Under the pieces are notes generated by a model. The model saw only the letters and a program-made list of their open reading frames with translations. It ran no database searches and was not told where the DNA came from. The position numbers and the translations under genes are program-made. From assembly GCF_963678635.1 (NCBI RefSeq), contig NC_087064.1, positions 64,659,548 to 64,723,547 of the forward strand: a stretch of DNA of 64,000 nucleotides. The letters run 5' to 3'. Origin of the DNA: Symsagittifera roscoffensis (lineage: Eukaryota > Xenacoelomorpha > Acoela > Convolutidae). Numbering within the stretch: the first letter of the stretch is position 1; the number at the start of each line of letters is the position of its first letter. Of the stretch, positions 54,506 through 63,445 are shown piece after piece.

Positions 54506-55215
54506 TAGCAAAAACATATATTCTTTTATTTTTTCTGAGTCGGTTACCATTTCCTGTTGTGAAATCGTCAAAAAACAGTAGAAAATCATAAATCAGAAAA
54601 ATGATTTTCTATGTTTGGTTGAATTTGAAAGAGAAAAAAGAAATTTCTCTATGTTTTTAGAGAAGTTATTTTTGTACATTTTCTCTGTCAGTAATCAATT
54701 TCTTTTGTGAAATCATCAAAAAACAGTAGAAAATCGTAATTCAGAAAAAAACCAGCCCCCATTATAATCTTAAATTTTCACTACAAGTACTAAACAAGGA
54801 AAACTTTAAAACAGTAACTAGGCAAAACCTCCAATTAGTCGATGTTTTATAAAAATCCAATTTTTTACATTATTTCAAAGAAAAACTTAAGCACATATTA
54901 GCGTATGTTAGTCTTCTTTACTACAACTCTATCGCAATAAAATCTCCGCAAGCTTGTTTTTAGGCGATGGAATTTTCACTGAGGAGTAATGATTCTTAGA
55001 ACGATTTCCATTGAAAGTTTCAGGACAATTCGAACTCGATTGTTGCTAATTTTGTCATCAATCAGAACTTTTGAATGAAAAAAAAATAAATGACGGATCA
55101 AGAAAAATTTTGTAAAACTGTATAAATTTTACTAGAGTTTTTCATGTTTATTGAATAAACTTTTCAGATGCAGTAAAATTTTTTACTCAAAATAATTTCT
55201 CCTATGTTTTTTATT
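54506..55215. repeat. Block C copy with local repeat
   Basis: Contains GTCAAAAAACAGTAGAAAATC twice (54568, 54716), with AGAGAAAAAAGAAATTTCTC between. It links two A blocks in opposite orientation. Similar to 59.5-60.19 and 6.07-6.65 kb. No gene seen. Confidence 0.6.
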
Positions 55216-55225
55216 AAATTTTTGA

Positions 55226-55468
55226 TAAATTTATCTTCTCTTGAAGTGTGTTTGGAGACTGCTGAGCACATAATTAACAATATTTTTACCAAAAAAAATG
55301 CTGCTTCTTGATATGATCAATGAGTTCCTCGCTGCTATATGCATAAAAGTTACAATTGGAACACTTTGAAACGCTTCAGTCCTTACGATGTCTTGACGCA
55401 TTTTTACATGTGTATTCTCGGCCACAATCAAGATATGCAACTTTTTCGTTAAAATTCAGTGGCGGCAT
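55226..55468 (-). pseudogene. Block A zinc-finger ORF, type 2
   Basis: M-P-P-L-N-F-N-E-K-V-A-Y-L-D-C-G-R-E-Y-T-C, RHRKD-TGA. The TGA occupies the position of a Cys codon (TGT) in type 1. The finger CSNC-NFYAYSSEELID-H-IKK follows; AGCAGCATTTTTTTTGG disrupts the second His region. Confidence 0.55.
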
Positions 55469-55649
55469 CTCAATAAATAAAGAATGAAAAAATGGGAGAC
55501 GTAGAATGTCCCGGCTTTTAGAAAAGTAGACTGAACAGCCTCAAAAGAGTATAAAAGTAAACACAAACAGTTAAGTGAATTTACAATCCAACTGTTTTTA
55601 ACGTGAGAGAAAATTAAAATAGATGAAATTAAAATCATATAGTCTAACC

Positions 55650-55810
55650 ATGGAGTTTTCAAAAGTTATGCTATCAAGCAATAAAATTGAGCGTTACTTA
55701 TAAGGAAATTTTTATTTTTTTTTGATATCAACCAATCAGAATTGAGCTTCAAGGGTCATGGATTTTTCAACAAAATTAATTTCAACCAATCAGAGTTAAA
55801 CTCCACCTCT
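55650..55810. promoter_or_regulatory. CCAAT cluster upstream of A
   Basis: CAACCAATCAGAATTGAGC at about 55728 and CAACCAATCAGAGTTAAAC at about 55780. The box nearest A is degraded (TCAAGCAATAAAATTGAGC). Confidence 0.5.
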
Positions 55811-56074
55811 CATAGATTTTTCAACTTTTTTGATATCAATTGTAGATATCGAGCATACCTTCACAGCTGATATTTGTGGTGATAACCAGTCAGATTGAAT
55901 TATTCACCGATTTTAAAAAAAATTTGTAGATCAGAACCAAACTATGCTTATGAAACTTCCCAATTAGTCAATTTTAATGAAATTTTCCAACATTACTAAC
56001 ATATATAGCTGACACCAAAATGGGATGAATGAGATTGTTTCGTCTGGCTTATAATATTTTTTCCGATACTCAAT

Positions 56075-56345
56075 TAATATTTTGAAATTTCGATACAATT
56101 TTTTTCGATTTGTTCTATTTCTAACCAGTCAAAAAAAGAAGGTTATCAGAACAAAAATTTTTAGCACCTTGTTTTTTGGTATTTGCAATTTAAACAATGA
56201 AAGTCTTTTAAAGTTTGATAATCTTTTAAAAGACATTCTGACAAACCTAAGCTTCGTATTTGTATCAAATTCAAAAAACAATCGAAATGCTGTTCCTTAT
56301 CTTCAATTTTTTGTTTCATAGGTTTTTCCATTTTTCTTGTTTCTC
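56075..56345 (-). pseudogene. Block M, frameshifted
   Basis: Covers the M region. TTTTCTTGTTTCTCACTGATTGACC at the right end corresponds to the ORF start. Runs of T (TTTTTTTGACTGG) and other indels break it. The 79-codon plus ORF at 56082-56321 is the opposite-strand shadow. Confidence 0.4.
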
Positions 56346-57006
56346 ACTGATTGACCATTCAATCTGAGTTAACTCTTCTAAGCAAAAACATTGTACTCTT
56401 CTTTTCTGAAATCTACTCTTAATCTTTTTAACAAATTTATTGAACTGTCTGTGTTTCTATACAAGATAAAACTATTACAATCTCCATCAACGTCATCTCT
56501 CCATCATTCTTTTAGTTTTTTTGTAGTTTTTAATCTTAAAACCTAATAAATGACCATTTCAGACATTGAAAACGCTTTTGAAACTTCAAAAGCTCGTGGT
56601 GTTCTATAATTTTTAGTTTTTTTCTGAAATAACAATCAACATAAAAAAATTTTCTTTTATTAAGAGTCTATATAGTGTTTAAAAACTTCATGTAGCCAAT
56701 AAAAACCTCAAAATAAAACAAAAAAAATTGAGAACAACCAATGAAAATCAGAAACTCGATTTTAATGATATTGTTTTCAACTAAATATTTAATCTTGTTC
56801 GTAATTTTGTTCAAATAAGACAAATTTTAATTAAAATTTTGATAAAAGCAGTAATTAAAAAATTAGCAGTATTTTTTTAAACAAATACTAGACAACCAAT
56901 TGCTAATTGTTTAGTGTTTTATGTCGATTTTGATTAGGTTGTATGTTTTGTCTGGTTTTGAACCAATAAAATTTCAATTACTAATCAAAAAAATCAAATC
57001 AAAGCA

Positions 57007-57490
57007 TTACTGAGACTTACAGTTATCAACAAACATAAAGTCTCCCAAAATTTGGGAAAACTCTTTGAATTTGTTCAAAGTAAGTTGACAAAGGCAACTT
57101 GTTTCATTGCTTCATTTTCTTTTGCAGTGAAGAGTCTTATCTGAATGTCGGTTGGTTTGTTAATATTGTACTTTTTGATTGTGGTACAAAATCTCCTGAT
57201 ATTGTATGTTGCTATTTCATATACTCTATTAGAGATGTCGCGCTCCTGGTCCATAGTTGATTCTTTGCCAAATTGGTTTCATAATTAGATACGAGACCAA
57301 TGTTTACAGCATCGTGATCAATGGTTTTACTGAATGCGGGTATTGCTTCTCCTTCTTTTTCACTAAGATAGACTTGTTGGGATTTTTCAAATTTTCCCAA
57401 ATCATTAATTTTTAAAAGTTGAAAGAACGGTTCAAATTGTTTTTTCCCCTTGTAGTATTTTTGGGACCACAAACGCATCCATTTTTTCAT
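57007..57490 (-). pseudogene. Block L joined to an H fragment
   Basis: The 92-codon frame 57212-57490 begins with H sequence (M-K-K-W-M-R). It crosses a joint at about 57463-57470 and continues in L: YYKGKKQFEPFFQLLKINDL, FEKSQQVYLSEKEGEAIPAF. An L frameshift (GCCAAATTGG) ends it; the C-terminal DNA follows to CKSQ-stop. K and the L N-terminus are deleted between L and H. Confidence 0.5.
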
Positions 57491-57800
57491 AAATAGTCAT
57501 TTGTAGGAAATGTTTACTTGTAAGAAAATCAAACTATTTCCGTATCCAAGATTCACAAATTCATGAAAAGATTTTTCACTTGAATCATATGAAAAACCGT
57601 ACTTTTTTCTCAAAGGTGATTAGGACATAACCAATTCTTTTCTAACTTCTCTAAGTCTTTCCTTCTCGAGTTCTGTCCATTCTGAAAGATCTATAATAAT
57701 TTGGTCACTAGACTGGGAGATTTTTTTAAATTTAGAATCATGACAATTTTGGTACCAATTTCAAGCTGGATGCAGTAACTGTGCCCGTTCTGTTTTGGTT
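57471..57800 (-). pseudogene. Block H, N-terminal half
   Basis: From the YCIQLEIGTK region (about 57775) to the YEKMD region (about 57480), where it joins L. TTTAGAATC lacks a base relative to TTTGAGAATC. The C-terminal half (LYGW to DSELEN) is absent. Confidence 0.5.
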
Positions 57801-57804
57801 GGTT

Positions 57805-58335
57805 TCAACTTTTGGTAAAAATTTCCGTTTCTTTCAAAAACTTTACCCATGTTAATAGAGAGAACCAAACAGTAAGAGATTTTCAAATGAAATGGAAAAT
57901 GTTATTTTCAGCTGTAAATTTTGCTGACATTCTCTAAAAATATCTGAACTTAATTGAAATTTTTACAACAATTGGCTGATTTCAATTGTTCCTAAAGGGT
58001 TTCGTAGAATAAGAATTTATTGTTGACCTGAAGCTAATTTTGAAAGTTTTTATAAAAAGGAAGATTTTCCTTGAAAACAATTCCTATTAATCACCTCCTT
58101 GGTTGAGTATCTTTATTGGGAAATAAAAAACTGGCAAATTAACTAAAATTCATAAGTTTTTTCACCAACCTCATCACCTTAGAGTTGATTCTGGAATTCT
58201 GATTAATTAAATTTTCGTTGGTTTTTTCTAGAACTTCAAAAAACCCTAGAAATTATTGTGTAAAGACATCTTATAGAATTCGAGAATTTAATCTATAGTT
58301 TCTAAAAAGTAGAAGATTCTAGAAGTTAAAGCATA
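57805..58335. other. H-G spacer
   Basis: Same elements as the other H-G intervals (CACCTCCTTGGTTGAGTATC at about 58091). No gene. Confidence 0.35.
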
Positions 58336-58341
58336 ATGATG

Positions 58342-58583
58342 TCAATTCGTGTGCTGCAAGTATTCTACAACTTTAACTGTTCTATAAAAGTTTAAGTATA
58401 ATGCAGTCATTTGCTCAGATGATATTACTTTTTCATTGGCTAAAATAATCAAAAGACACCTTCCTAGCTCTGCGGAGAATCTTTTCAGACCCTCGGACTT
58501 TTTTTTCAAATAATTTTTCTTATGATAATTGATAATTTGATTTAAGAATTTTGTCAAACCTTTTTTTTTCTAGCTTGAACCAT
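58342..58583 (-). pseudogene. Block G ORF, long form
   Basis: 71 open codons (58342-58557) with LKRFSAELGRCLLIILANEK, SSEQMTALYLNFYRTVKVVE and a stop. The family ATG (complementary to 58581-58583) is out of frame by one base in the A/T run. This copy shows that the natural C-terminus extends about 17 residues beyond SSEQMTALY. Confidence 0.45.
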
Positions 58584-58589
58584 TTTTAA

Positions 58590-59035
58590 CATATAAATCT
58601 ATATAGGTTTCACTAAGTGTGCCAGAAATTGTCAAGAATTTTTGCAAGACGCTTCGAAAATTTCGATTCTTTTTTCAAATTGTAAAACTAATTTGAAGTT
58701 TTTACAAGTGTGCAAAAATATCTGAGTTTTTTTGATAAAATGCTTGTTTTTTCTTGTTTTTTTCAACAATTATCCAAAATTTCAACTGTATTTCTTAAAT
58801 GATTTAGCGAAAGACGCAAAATTTTAATGTACCAAGCATGTCGACCCATTCCTTTAGAAAACTTCTACCTACTTTCACCGCTATTCCCTATGTTAACACA
58901 TGGTTTTCTTTTGCTTCTGATCAACAAACATGCAAAAAATAGTTTTCTACAGGATTATATTTTGAACAAAAATTTCATAAGGATAGATAATTCACTGTGC
59001 TGAAATAGTGAATTCAGAAAAATTGTAATGATTTA
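58590..59035. other. G-F spacer
   Basis: TTTAGCGAAAGACGCAAAAT and TTGCTTCTGATCAACAAAC as in sister copies. GAAATAGTGAATTC insertion near 59003. No ORF. Confidence 0.35.
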
Positions 59036-59039
59036 TTTT

Positions 59040-59415
59040 TTCAAGATGCTAAAAGTGTTCAAGTTTTTCTAGAAAATGTGGAAAGTGTTTCATTTTTTTT
59101 GGATAAAAAGCAAAATTTGTTTCACTCTTTCCGCCACAATTCGAAAATGTTTCAATTTTTCCAGCAAATTGGGAAAAGTGTTTCATTTTTTTCGATTTTA
59201 TGTCAATTGTGCTTCACATTTTTCCCACGAATGCAAAAAGTGTGTCGCTTTTTTTAAACAAAATGCGAAAAGCGTTTCACCCTTTTTTCGACAAAATTCG
59301 AAAACATTTTCAGTTTTTTTTTGACAAGATGCGAAAAAGTGTTTCACTTTTTTTCCTACAAAAAATGAGAAAAAAAATTCACTTTTTTTTGACAAGATGC
59401 GAAAAACCATCAGGT
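59040..59415. repeat. Block F minisatellite
   Basis: Ten to eleven units. GTGTTTCA-like cores at about 59084, 59117, 59148, 59179, 59209, 59241, 59273 and 59341. Joined to block C after CTCTAATAGATG, with E, D and A missing. Confidence 0.85.
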
Positions 59416-59504
59416 ATTTATTACTTGTGTACATTTTTTCTATTGGTTTTTTCTCTAATAGATGTTGAAAAATTGTGCAGGATTGTATTTTGAACAAAAA
59501 TTTC

Positions 59505-60190
59505 ATAAAGTGAAATTGTCAAAAAACAGTAGAAAATCATAAGTCAGAAAAATGATTTTCTATGTTTGGTTGAATTTAAAAGAGAAAAAAGAAATTTCTC
59601 CTATGTTTTTAGAGAAGTTATTTTCGTATATTTTCTAGGTCAGTAATCAATTTCTTTTGTGAAGTCATCAAAAAACAGAAGAAAATTGTAATTCAGAAAA
59701 AAAATCAGCCCCCATTATAAGCTTAAAATTTCACTACTCTATGAACACTTTTACAAGTACTACACAAGGAAAACTTTGAAACAGTAACTGGGCAAAACCT
59801 CAAATTAGTCGATGTTTTACAAAAATCCAATTTCTACAATATTTGAAGAAAAAAAAGCATTCATTAGCGTATATTATGCACCTTTACTACAAATCTATCG
59901 CAATAAAATCTCCGCAAGCTAGTTTTTACGCAATGGAGTTTTTACTGAGGAGTAAAGATTCTTAGATCGATTTCCATTGAAAGTTTCAGGACAATTCGAA
60001 CTCGATTGTTGCTAATTTTGTCATCAATCAGAACTTTTGAATAAAAAAAAGTAAACGACAGATTAAGAATAATTTTGTAAAACTGTATAAATTTTACTAG
60101 AGTTTTTCATGTTTATTGTATAAACTTTTCGGATGCAGTAAAATTTTTTATTCAAAATAATTTATCCTATATTTTTATTAAAAGTTTGAT
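59505..60190. repeat. Block C copy
   Basis: Same as 54.56-55.2 kb, including AGAGAAAAAAGAAATTTCTC and CTCCGCAAGCT. Followed by A. No gene. Confidence 0.6.
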
Positions 60191-60195
60191 AAATT

Positions 60196-60434
60196 TACCT
60201 TCTCTTGAAGTGTTTTTGGAGACTGCTGAGCTCATAATTAACATTAATTTGACAAATTAGGTAATGCTTCTTCTTGATATGATTAATGATTTCCTCACTG
60301 CTATATGCATGAAAGTTACAATTGGAACACTTTGAAATGCTTCAATCCTTACGATGTCTGGATGCATTTTTAAATGTGTATTCTCGACCACATTCAAGAT
60401 ATGCAGATTTTTTGTTACTATTCAGTGGCGGCAT
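60196..60434 (-). pseudogene. Block A zinc-finger ORF, type 2
   Basis: M-P-P-L-N-S-N-K-K-S-A-Y-L-E-C-G-R-E-Y-T-F. The second Cys pair is lost (C to F). RHRKD-TGA as in the other type 2 copies. CSNC-NFHAYSSEEII-like finger, with NHIKKKHYL partly deleted. A plus-strand ORF at 60322-60543 is a shadow. Confidence 0.5.
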
Positions 60435-60624
60435 CTCAATAAAAAAAGAAAGAAAAAATAGGAGATTTAGAATGTCGCAAGTTTTAGAAAAGAAGGCTGA
60501 ACAGCCTCAAAAGAGTAAAAAGGTAAATGAAACAGTTAAGTGAATTTTCAATCCAATTGTTTTTAATGTGAGAGAAAATTAAAACAGATGAAATTAAAAT
60601 CATATAATCTAACCATGGAGTTTT

Positions 60625-60765
60625 CAAAAGTTTTGCTAACCAATCAGAATCGAGCGTTACTTATGAAGAAATTCTTATTTTTTTTTAAAATCAACCAATC
60701 AGAAATGAGCATTAATGGTCATGGATTTTTCAACAAAACTAATTTCGACCAATCATAATTAAGGT
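60625..60765. promoter_or_regulatory. CCAAT cluster upstream of A
   Basis: CTAACCAATCAGAATCGAGC at about 60635, CAACCAATCAGAAATGAGC at about 60692, CGACCAATCATAATTAAGG at about 60746. Confidence 0.5.
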
Positions 60766-60769
60766 CCAC

Positions 60770-61035
60770 TTCTCATAGATTTTTTTAACAAATTTGATAT
60801 CAATTGTAGATATCGAGCATTCCTTCACATGTGATATTTGTGGTAGTAAGCAGTCAGAATGGAGTATTCACAGATTTCAAAAAGATTTGTAGATCAGAAT
60901 CCAATTATGTTTATGGAACTTCCCAATCAATCAGTTTTAATGAAATTTTCTAACATAACTAGCTTATATAATTGACACCAAAGTGGGATAAATGAGATTT
61001 TTTTTGTCTGGCTTGTAATAGTTTTCCGACACTCA
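60770..61035. other. Spacer between A promoter and M
   Basis: GATATCAATTGTAGATATCGAGC (an imperfect palindrome) at about 60795, shared with 7.26 and 55.83 kb. No gene. Confidence 0.35.
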
Positions 61036-61039
61036 ATTA

Positions 61040-61300
61040 AAATTTCAAAATTTCGATCCAAATTTTTTCGATTTGTTCTATTTCTAACCAGTGAAAAAAA
61101 ACTTAACAGAACAAAAATTTTTAGCAACCTGTTTTTGGTGTTTTGCAATATAAACAAGCGAAAGTCTTTTCAATTTTGATAATCGATTAAAAGATATTCT
61201 GACAAACCTAAGCTTTGTATTTGTATCAAATTCAAAACACAATCGAAATGATGTTCCTTATCTTTAATTTTTGTAAAATTGGCTGTTCCATTTTTCTTGC
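61040..61300 (-). pseudogene. Block M, broken
   Basis: 76 open codons in part (60927-61157) in the M frame's C-terminus (LQNTKNRLLKIFVLLSFFSL, RKNLDRNFEILIE). Its start region is damaged (TTGTAAAATTGGCTGTTCC). The C-terminal extension after the W-stop of the 53.4-kb copy is open here. Confidence 0.4.
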
Positions 61301-61309
61301 TTTTTAACT

Positions 61310-61970
61310 CTTCTAAATAAAAACATTGTACTCTTCTTTTCTGATATCTACTCTTAATCTTTTAAACAAAATTATTGAACTTCCCGTGTTTCTATACAAG
61401 ATAAACCTAACACAATCTCCATTAACGTCATCTTTCCACCCTTCTTTTAGTTTTTTTTGCAGTTTTTTATCTTAAAACCTAATAAATGACCATTTTAGAT
61501 ATTGAAACAGCTTTTGATAGAAAATTTTTTTTTATTGAAAATTACAAAGAAACTTGAAAAAGCTCAAGGTGTTGTATCATTTTTAATTTTTTTCTGAAAT
61601 AACAATCAACAAAAAAATTTTTCTTTTTTTTAAGAGTCTATATAATGTTTAAAAACTTCATGTAGCCAATCAAAACCTCAAAATAAGGCAAAAAAATTGA
61701 GAAAAACCAATGAAATTCAGGAACTCGAAAATAATGATATTGTTTCCAACTAAATATTTAATCATGTTTTTAATTTTGTTCAAATAAGACAATTTTTATT
61801 TAAATTTTGATGAAAACATAAATTAAAAAATTAGCAGTAATTTTTTTAAACAAATATTGGAAAACCAATTGCTATTCGCTTAGTGTTCTATGTCAATTTT
61901 GATTAGGTTGTATGTTTTGTCTGGTTTTGAACCAAAAAAATTTAATTACCAAACAAAAAAAGCAAATCAA
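61310..61970. other. Spacer between M and L
   Basis: AAGAGTCTATATAATG, CCAATCAAAACCTC. No gene. Confidence 0.35.
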
Positions 61971-61974
61971 AGCA

Positions 61975-62513
61975 TTACTGAGGCCTAAAGTTATCAACAA
62001 ACAAAAAGTCTTCCAATATTTGGGAAAGTTCTTTGATTTTGTCTAAAGTATAGTTGACATAGGCAAATTGTTTCATTGCTTCATTTCTTTTTGCAGTGAA
62101 GAGTCGTATCATAATGTAGGTTGGTTTGTTCACGTTGTACTTTTTGATTGTGGCACACAACCTCCTGATTTTGTATGTTGCTACTTCATATATTCTATTA
62201 GATATGTCAAGCTCCTGGTCCACAGTTGATACTTTGCCAAATTTGGCTTCATAATTAGATACGAGTCCAATGTTTACAGCATCGTGATCAACGGTATTAC
62301 GGATTGCCGATATTGCTTCGCCTTCTTTTTCACTAAGATAGACTTGTTGGGATTTTTCAAATTGTCCCAAATCATTAATTTTTAAAAGTTGAAAGAACGG
62401 TTCAAAGTGATTTCCCCCTTGTAGGGTTTTTATGACCTAGCAAATTTCCCAATTCTTGTTTGATTTTTGGAGAACTCAATATAAATGGGATTAGTGTCTT
62501 TTCTTGAGTACAT
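61975..62513 (-). pseudogene. Block L, longest open copy (131 codons)
   Basis: From M-G-Q-F-E-K-S-Q-Q (62370) the frame is open to DNFRPQ-stop at 61975: VYLSEKEGEAISAIRNTVDH, NIGLVSNYEAKFGKVSTVDQ, IRRLCATIKKYNVNKPTYIM, AYVNYTLDKIKELSQ. The N-terminal 45 codons (ATG complementary to 62511-62513) are in another frame because of changes near TTTCCCCCTTGTAGGG. Mixed alpha/beta composition, moderately charged; no known domain is assigned. Confidence 0.55.
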
Positions 62514-62678
62514 TTTTGAAACTGGTCAGATGAAGAGAAATGAGAAAAAGTATTTTGAGATTAAATGAAATTGGAAGTAAGCAATATCAGTCATTCAATT
62601 AACCATAAAAGGTAATAAAAACTTAAATGGATTTTTTGTTTGAGGTTTCCAAATATGGAATTGGGTAGATGTTAGTGT

Positions 62679-63125
62679 TTCTATATAAATCCACAATACT
62701 CAGCTAAAGTCATTGTTCCTGATTACTGCTGCTATGTGTCAGGCTCTTCCCAGCTATTATTCAGATTATTGTCAAAAATCGCTATTTATTTCTGTTTCCA
62801 GCTAGTTTTACAAAAAATACATAGTAACCCAAAATTTTTGTGTGTCTAACCACAATTCTTTATGTTCTTTGGAGATTTGCAAGTTGACTTTGATTGTAAA
62901 AGGAACATATTTAGCCAAAATTTTGCAGAGATTAGGGAAATATTTTTACGTATATCAGGAAATTGACTGTCTCTACAATTTGCTCAAACACAGATTCAAG
63001 TTTTGTTACATCAAGCCGAGAAGTGTTCAGTCAGCTTAGTCGAGCAGATCGACATCACTTATGATGGGAAGGAGCGGAAAATATACCTAGTATTGCAAAG
63101 AGAGACTGATTCGGAAAAAACTAAA
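62679..63125 (+). pseudogene. Block K without TATG array
   Basis: TATA box (CTATATAAATCC) at 62681-62691. The initiator ATG reads ATT (CTGATTACTGCTGC). Array-free flank GTGTGTCTAACCACAATTC. The 65-codon frame 62842-63039 reads SNHNSLCSLEICKLTLIV, then FYVYQEIDCLYNLLKHRFKF, CYIKPRSVQSA-stop. This supports the frame Y-I-K-R/P-R-S over the alternative seen at 9736. Confidence 0.5.
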
Positions 63126-63129
63126 GAGA

Positions 63130-63440
63130 CGTTATCTTAGTTCTAATCAAAAATTTGCTTCCACCTAAACTCATGATTCAAGTCGAAAAAATGAAATTTC
63201 AAAAAAAGAATCTGATTTGTTGAAGATTGCTGATTGTTTTATTGATTGTTATGGTTCTGTGAGTAGTAATTATGCCAGCTTTGTGATGAAATAATCAACA
63301 GTCTTACAATGTTCTCTAAATAGTTTGCATTGATAAGTCTTTAAAACTAAGTTTTGGTTCATGAACACTTAATTCAAATGAAAAGCTAACCAAATTTGCA
63401 AACAAATTGGAAACTCGAAAAAATGTTGAGAAAAACAAAA
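63130..63440. other. K-H intergenic, convergent
   Basis: Shared with all K-H intervals: ATTGATTGTTATGGTTCTGTG and GATAAGTCTTTAAAACTAAG. The opposite strand carries the AATAAA-type sequences after H. No ORF. Confidence 0.35.
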
Positions 63441-63445
63441 TTGAG

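Noticed and set aside
6640-54510. Polinton/Maverick or other large DNA element with known core genes
   Set aside because: Inverted ends and small genes are suggestive, but no polymerase, integrase, protease, ATPase or capsid ORF is visible, so no known class is assigned.
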